This document shows, piece by piece, positions 8,235 through 12,025 of a DNA stretch of 12,025 nt. Source of the DNA: Flavobacteriales bacterium UBA7382 (GTDB lineage: Bacteria; Bacteroidota; Bacteroidia; Flavobacteriales_D; Sanyastnellaceae); contig DKNS01000094.1 of the NCBI GenBank assembly GCA_002469765.1, forward strand, positions 1 through 12,025. The letters are read 5' to 3'. Each line of letters starts with the position of its first letter. The first letter of the stretch is position 1. The translations under genes were made by a program, and so were the position numbers. The notes beneath the pieces were generated by a model. It had not been told where the DNA came from and ran no database searches. It saw only the letters and a program-made list of their open reading frames with translations.

Positions 8235-8275
8235 TGAAAACCCTGGTTTTTTCGTGGAAAAATCGGGGTTTTTCA
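8235..8275 (+). terminator. Long RNA hairpin, probable terminator of the TPR/barrel operon
   Basis: An imperfect inverted repeat runs TGAAAACCCTGGTTTTTTC, then a tight turn, then GGAAAAATCGGGGTTTTTCA. It starts 19 bases after the barrel stop. The mismatches between the arms become G-U pairs in plus-strand RNA and A-C clashes in minus-strand RNA, with one bulged base. The arm ends give an A-tract/U-tract pair around a short G-C core, as in many intrinsic terminators. It could instead be a 5'-leader element of gyrB if transcription starts upstream of it. Confidence 0.55.
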
Positions 8276-8291
8276 TTCGATAGAATCCCAG

Positions 8292-8319
8292 TTTGGACGA
8301 GGTCGCCCAAGTATCTTCA
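8292..8319 (+). promoter_or_regulatory. Possible gyrB promoter (TTTG / TATCTTCA)
   Basis: TTTG at 8292-8295 is followed 16 bases later by TATCTTCA at 8312-8319, which matches the TA and TT of TAnnTTTG but not the final TG. The spacing is slightly short for Bacteroidota promoters. It lies after the hairpin and 18 bases before the gyrB ATG, where a promoter is expected. Weak support. Confidence 0.3.
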
Positions 8320-8337
8320 CAGGTACAAATCAGAACG

Positions 8338-10302
8338 ATGTCAGAAGAGAACAAAAAAGCCTCCCCATCAGGATATGACGCCAGTCAGATTCAGGCCCTT
8401 GAAGGCATGGAGCACGTGCGCATGCGCCCCTCCATGTACATCGGTGACGTGGGGGTGCGAGGACTTCACCATTTGGTGTACGAGGTGGTGGACAATTCCA
8501 TTGACGAGGCACTGGCTGGCCATTGCGATGCCATCTCTGTGGTGATCACCGAAACCAATGGAATCCGTGTCTCAGACAACGGCCGTGGGATACCTGTGGG
8601 CATTCACGAAAAGGAAGGTGTGAGCGCGTTGCAGGTCGTCATGACCAAGATTGGGGCAGGTGGCAAGTTTGACAAAGACGCCTACAAGGTTTCGGGTGGT
8701 TTGCACGGGGTCGGCGTGTCTTGCGTGAATGCCCTGTCCATCTCTCTTCGTGCAGAAGTGCACCGGGAAGGCAAAGTGTACGAGCAGGAATACACCAGAG
8801 GCAAAGAGCGGTATGCAGTCCGCGAAATCGGCACTTCCGAGAAGCGAGGCACCACCGTAGAATTCCTGCCCGATGAGGAGATCTTCGAAACCTTGGTGTA
8901 CAATTACGACACCCTGGCTGACCGCATGCGTGAGTTGTCTTACTTGAATCAGGGCATCACGGTCACCCTGACCGACGAGCGCGTTCAAGACGAAGAGGGC
9001 AACCACCTTAGCGAAACGTTCCAGAGCACTGAGGGGCTCAAAGACTTCGTGATGTACCTCGACAGCAACCGTGAGGCCATCATTCAGGACGTCATCCACG
9101 TGAGCGGCGAACGCAATGGGGTTCCTGTGGAAGTCGCCATGACTTACAACAACTCCTTCTCCGAAAACCTCTTCTCGTACGTCAACAACATCAACACCCA
9201 CGAAGGGGGGACACACTTGACTGGATTCCGCCGCGGGTTGACCAACACGTTGAAAAAGTACGCTGACGGGAGCGGCATGTTGGACAAATTGAAGTTCGAC
9301 ATCAGTGGAGACGACTTCCGAGAAGGATTGACTGCTGTGGTGAGCGTGAAAGTGGCAGAACCACAATTCCAGGGCCAAACCAAGACCAAACTCGGCAACG
9401 CAGAGGTCAGCGCTCCTGTAAGCCAGGCCGTAAGCGACATGCTCGAGGCCTACCTGGAAGAAAACCCAATTGACGCCAAGACCATCGTGCAGAAGGTCAT
9501 TCTTGCGGCCCAGGCTCGCCACGCGGCGCGCAAGGCACGTGAAATGGTGCAGCGCAAGACCGTCATGGGCGGCAGCGGGCTTCCTGGAAAACTGGCAGAC
9601 TGCTCCGAAAAGGACCCGGCCCTTTGCGAATTGTTCCTGGTTGAGGGTGACTCAGCAGGTGGCACAGCCAAACAAGGACGCGACCGCATGTTCCAGGCCA
9701 TCATGCCGCTTCGAGGAAAAATCCTCAACGTGGAGAAAGCCATGCAGCACAAGATCTTCGACAATGAAGAAATCAAAAACATTTACACGGCCCTTGGTGT
9801 CACAGTCGGAACAGAAGAAGACGAGCGGGCACTCAATTTGGCAAAACTCCGCTACCACAAAGTTGTCATCATGTGTGACGCGGATGTAGACGGAAGCCAC
9901 ATTGAGACACTCATCCTCACCTTCTTGTTCCGTCACATGAAGGATCTTATTGAAAGCGGTTACGTGTACATCGCCACCCCGCCACTTTACCAAGTGAAGA
10001 AGGGCTCGCGCTCGATTTACGCTTGGGACGACGACGAGCGCGATCGCTTGATCGCAGAGTTCCGTGGCAAGAGTGGAAGCGACAGTGGCATCCACGTCCA
10101 GCGGTACAAGGGTCTTGGCGAGATGAATGCTGGACAGTTGTGGGAGACCACCCTGAACCCAGAAAACCGCACTTTGCGTCAGGTGACCATTGAAAATGCG
10201 GCTGGTGCAGACCACGTCTTCTCCATGTTGATGGGCGACGACGTGCCGCCGCGCCGGAAATTCATCGAGGACAACGCCAAGTACGCAAACATCGATGCAT
10301 GA
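8338..10302 (+). CDS. gyrB: DNA gyrase subunit B (ATPase and TOPRIM subunit)
   Basis: With GyrA it forms the A2B2 gyrase that introduces negative supercoils using ATP. The product is 654 residues. The GHKL ATPase domain shows EVVDNSIDEALAG (E49, N53, D57), DNGRGIPVGIH (D80) and the glycine lid GGLHGVGVSCVNALS (about 120-134). The transducer follows. The TOPRIM domain has VEGDSAGG (E436, D438) and DADVDG (D514, D516, D518), then the tail motif RYKGLGEMNAGQLWETTL. The long TOPRIM insertion of E. coli GyrB is absent, as expected for this length class. The E. coli K447 position is Arg (R459), also normal in many bacteria. ParE is an alternative, but TOPRIM wording such as PLRGKILNVEKAMQHKIF and the length fit GyrB better. 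I chose ATG 8338; the frame also opens at a TTG at 8293, but those extra 15 residues are unlike GyrB and would overlap the possible promoter. Confidence 0.96.
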   Translation: MSEENKKASPSGYDASQIQALEGMEHVRMRPSMYIGDVGVRGLHHLVYEVVDNSIDEALAGHCDAISVVITETNGIRVSDNGRGIPVGIHEKEGVSALQVVMTKIGAGGKFDKDAYKVSGGLHGVGVSCVNALSISLRAEVHREGKVYEQEYTRGKERYAVREIGTSEKRGTTVEFLPDEEIFETLVYNYDTLADRMRELSYLNQGITVTLTDERVQDEEGNHLSETFQSTEGLKDFVMYLDSNREAIIQDVIHVSGERNGVPVEVAMTYNNSFSENLFSYVNNINTHEGGTHLTGFRRGLTNTLKKYADGSGMLDKLKFDISGDDFREGLTAVVSVKVAEPQFQGQTKTKLGNAEVSAPVSQAVSDMLEAYLEENPIDAKTIVQKVILAAQARHAARKAREMVQRKTVMGGSGLPGKLADCSEKDPALCELFLVEGDSAGGTAKQGRDRMFQAIMPLRGKILNVEKAMQHKIFDNEEIKNIYTALGVTVGTEEDERALNLAKLRYHKVVIMCDADVDGSHIETLILTFLFRHMKDLIESGYVYIATPPLYQVKKGSRSIYAWDDDERDRLIAEFRGKSGSDSGIHVQRYKGLGEMNAGQLWETTLNPENRTLRQVTIENAAGADHVFSMLMGDDVPPRRKFIEDNAKYANIDA

Positions 10303-11002
10303 CCGCTTCGAGCGGTTGAATGTCACAGGCATGACCTGCGGGTCATGTGTGGCCAAAATCGAACAAGCCCTGAAACAGCCTCCCGGCGTGCAGCACGTTC
10401 ATGTGGACTTGCAACAAGGCACGGTGATGGTTTCTGGGGACATCGAACTCTCACGGTCGGCTTTGGAAACCGTGATCCGCGAGGCGGGTTTCGAGATTGC
10501 AAGCACGCCTTTGGCCTCAGGCACTGAGCCCGAGACTCAAACTTCGTCCTTCGCCCCATTGCTTGTCGCGGTTTCCCTGATCGGACTGGGCAGCTTGGCG
10601 GCGGGAGGCTCTGAGGGCTTCATGGCCAAATTCATGGGCGGGTTTTTTCTGGTCTTCGGAGGTTTAAAGCTCCTTGATCTGGGCGGGTTCGCCGCTGCCT
10701 ATGCCAAATACGACCTGCTGGCTGCAAGGGTGTCGGCATACGGATGGGTTTACCCCTTTTTGGAAGTCTCCTTGGGGTTGGCCTACTTCTCCATGCCGGA
10801 TAGGGCAGGACTTCACGCCATCACACTCGTCCTGATGTTGTTCTCTGCACTCGGCGTCATTCTGGCCTTGAGTCGTGGGGAGAAGCTCTCCTGCGCCTGC
10901 ATGGGCACCGCCTTCAATTTGCCCATGACCACCGTGACCATTGTGGAGGACTTGGGCATGGCCACCATGGCAGCGGCCATGCTTGTTCAACTTACAATGT
11001 GA
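10295..11002 (+). CDS. Heavy-metal-associated (HMA) domain fused to MauE/DoxX-like membrane domain
   Basis: The 235-residue product starts with a soluble HMA fold (about 6-70) carrying GMTCGSC, where C15 and C18 would bind Cu(I) or a similar soft metal. A linker (about 71-86) leads to four or five hydrophobic segments (about 88-105, 110-127, 148-166, 172-192, 214-233). The stretch FFLVFGGLKLLDLGGFAAAY and the EVSLGLAYF helix resemble the MauE/DoxX redox-associated membrane family. A CxC pair, C200 and C202 in LSCACMGT, sits before the last helix and could be a second metal or thiol site. The HMA domain should face the cytoplasm because no signal peptide precedes it. A role in metal handling or thiol redox is inferred from domains only. 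The ATG overlaps the last 8 bases of gyrB, so it is probably read through from gyrB. Annotating it as a metal-transporting ATPase would be wrong, as there is no P-type ATPase domain. Confidence 0.82.
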   Translation: MHDRFERLNVTGMTCGSCVAKIEQALKQPPGVQHVHVDLQQGTVMVSGDIELSRSALETVIREAGFEIASTPLASGTEPETQTSSFAPLLVAVSLIGLGSLAAGGSEGFMAKFMGGFFLVFGGLKLLDLGGFAAAYAKYDLLAARVSAYGWVYPFLEVSLGLAYFSMPDRAGLHAITLVLMLFSALGVILALSRGEKLSCACMGTAFNLPMTTVTIVEDLGMATMAAAMLVQLTM

Positions 11003-11007
11003 AGCTC

Positions 11008-11805
11008 ATGTCGATTTGGAACAACAAACTTGTTTGGGTGACCGGCGCCAGCAGCGGCATAGGCAAGTCTTGCGCAGAGGCTTGGGCCCGAAAGGGGGCC
11101 AAAGTGATTCTCTCCTCACGCAAGGAAAATGCCCTCGTGGCCGTTGCGCAACCATTGCGCGAAGAAGGCCTTGACGTCCATGTGGTGACCTTGGATTTGG
11201 CAGAGGCCGAGAGCATGGTCGAGGTGGTCGACCATGTCGAATCGACCCACGGTGCTGTGGATGTCGTGGTGCACTGCGGTGGCATCAGCCAACGTTCCAA
11301 AGTGCTCGACACCAGCCTCGACGTGGATCGGAAGGTGATGGAGATCGATTACTTTGGCACGTTGGCGTTGACCAAAGCAGTGTTGCCCGGGATGGTCAAG
11401 CGGAAGCAGGGCCACTTTGTGGTGGTCACCAGCTTGATGGGATTGTTCTCTTCTCCCCTCCGCTCGGGCTACTGCGGGGCCAAACACGCCCTGCACGGGT
11501 TCTTTGAGTCCCTCCGTGCAGAACACCACGACGACAACGTGAGGGTCACCATGGTGTGTCCCGGATTCATCCACACCAAAATCAGCATGAACGCCGTGGT
11601 CGGCGACGGCTCACAACAAGGCACCATGGACGCCAAAACAGGCGCCGGCATGTCTCCAGAAGCGTGCGCAGCCAAAATGATCCGCGCGGTGGAACGCAAC
11701 AAGGCCCAAGCGTTGATTGGCCGCACAGAACTTCTTGCGGTCTACTTGAAACGGTTGTCACCCGGATTGCTACGTCGCATCATGCGACGGGCGGCGGTCA
11801 CGTAA
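11008..11805 (+). CDS. Short-chain dehydrogenase/reductase, DHRS7-like
   Basis: This is a 265-residue classical-length Rossmann-fold oxidoreductase. The cofactor loop TGASSGIG is at residues 12-19. SSR at the end of the second strand (R38) suggests NADP(H). The catalytic Ser is S142 (VVVTSLMG), and Y155 and K159 form YCGAK. PGFIHTKIS follows near 185. The mid-region GGISQRS, DTSLDVDRK, YFGTLALTK and RKQG looks strikingly like human DHRS7, suggesting an alcohol, steroid or retinoid-type carbonyl substrate, though the bacterial substrate is unknown. Two oddities: the usual NNAG is HCGG (H89, C90), and the catalytic-tetrad Asn in the NYFGT position is Asp (D114, codon GAT at 11347). ATG 11008 was chosen, 5 bp after the upstream stop; a GTG at 10999 overlapping that stop as GTGA would add MKL. 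It is probably in the gyrB transcript. The C-terminus overlaps an opposing gene. Confidence 0.88.
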   Translation: MSIWNNKLVWVTGASSGIGKSCAEAWARKGAKVILSSRKENALVAVAQPLREEGLDVHVVTLDLAEAESMVEVVDHVESTHGAVDVVVHCGGISQRSKVLDTSLDVDRKVMEIDYFGTLALTKAVLPGMVKRKQGHFVVVTSLMGLFSSPLRSGYCGAKHALHGFFESLRAEHHDDNVRVTMVCPGFIHTKISMNAVVGDGSQQGTMDAKTGAGMSPEACAAKMIRAVERNKAQALIGRTELLAVYLKRLSPGLLRRIMRRAAVT

Positions 11806-12025
11806 ACTCACGACCTTCCACGTGGAGGATTTGGGTGCGTTTCTTCAGAAACCGCAACACCAAAAAAGCCAAGGTGAAACCCGCCATGCCTGCTTGCCAG
11901 CCCCCCGTCAAATAAGAGGGCGCGTCTGCGCCTGCAGAACGCACCGCATCCAACGCAAAGTAGCCCAAGGCCAACGCGTATGTGCCATTGTATTCCCGTT
12001 TGAGGACATGTCGCCAAGAGATGGC
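11798..12025 (-). CDS. C-terminal part of a membrane protein, truncated by the window edge
   Basis: Read on the minus strand from base 12025, an open frame of 75 codons ends at a TGA (complement of 11798-11800); its start lies beyond the right edge. The visible part begins AISWRHVLKREYNG, has a hydrophobic segment TYALALGYFALDAV, a short hydrophilic turn, and a second hydrophobic segment GMAGFTLAFLVLRFL followed by a positive KKRTQ tail. This pattern is a membrane protein with a cytoplasmic positively charged end. Its leucine codons favour TTG as in neighbouring genes, and the frame is more protein-like than the competing ATG-started minus frame (12017-11808), which is rich in Cys, Arg and Gly. 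The last 8 bases overlap the dehydrogenase 3' end, tail to tail. I do not recognise the family. Confidence 0.6.
   Translation of the reverse strand, partial: AISWRHVLKREYNGTYALALGYFALDAVRSAGADAPSYLTGGWQAGMAGFTLAFLVLRFLKKRTQILHVEGREFT

Noticed and set aside
8293..8337. TTG start adding 15 residues to GyrB
   Set aside because: GyrB proteins normally begin just before the QIQALEGMEHVRMRPSMY region; the ATG at 8338 fits, and the extension overlaps the likely promoter.
8572..9522. A 316-codon open frame on the minus strand inside gyrB
   Set aside because: It lies wholly antisense to well-conserved gyrB. Its translation is rich in His, Val and Phe without a recognisable fold. Codon bias of the sense gene explains such frames.
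9712..9714. Arg in GyrB at the position of E. coli K447, a quinolone-resistance site
   Set aside because: Arg is the natural residue here in many bacteria, including Gram-positives, so it says nothing about acquired resistance.
9652..10356. A 234-codon minus-strand frame spanning the end of gyrB and the start of the HMA gene
   Set aside because: It is antisense to two recognised genes and has no family resemblance.
11808..12017. A 69-codon minus-strand frame with an ATG at the right end
   Set aside because: Its composition (Cys, Arg and Gly runs) is unlike a protein. The other minus frame from 12025 to 11798 encodes two clean hydrophobic segments and is preferred.

Overview
The window is a gene-dense, almost entirely plus-strand stretch of a moderately GC-rich bacterial chromosome, most likely from the phylum Bacteroidota. 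The phylum call is inference from four things. There is an outer-membrane protein with the TPR / PD40 propeller / CRD-like / OmpA layout of PorE. There is a very long TPR protein translationally coupled to a TonB-receptor-like beta-barrel. GyrB is the short form of about 654 residues with no TOPRIM insertion. A TAnnTTTG-type -7 promoter element is present where Shine-Dalgarno signals are weak. I cannot name a genus.

Layout. Bases 2-1270 hold a 5'-truncated dicarboxylate/amino-acid:cation symporter (SLC1/DAACS fold). Two bases later comes the PorE-like OmpA-family protein (1273-3282). A 129-bp gap with a small hairpin and a candidate promoter leads to a 1018-residue TPR protein (3412-6468). 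Its stop codon overlaps, as ATGA, the start of a 583-residue outer-membrane barrel protein (6465-8216). A 121-bp gap contains a long hairpin whose G-U pairs only work in plus-strand RNA, plus a possible promoter. Then follow gyrB (8338-10302), an HMA-MauE/DoxX-like membrane fusion overlapping gyrB by 8 bp (10295-11002), and a DHRS7-like short-chain dehydrogenase (11008-11805). A minus-strand gene for the C-terminus of a membrane protein enters from the right edge and overlaps the dehydrogenase tail by 8 bp (11798-12025).

How the genes relate. Three transcription blocks look likely: symporter plus PorE-like protein; TPR plus barrel; and gyrB plus HMA fusion plus dehydrogenase. The first two blocks are rich in cell-envelope functions. 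The TPR/barrel pair is the best candidate for an undescribed system. Its parts resemble the periplasmic TPR scaffold plus outer-membrane barrel pairing seen in exopolysaccharide exporters (AlgK/AlgE, or fused in BcsC and PgaA), but the barrel here looks like a TonB receptor without a plug. No RNA genes, CRISPR arrays, insertion sequences or phage genes were seen.
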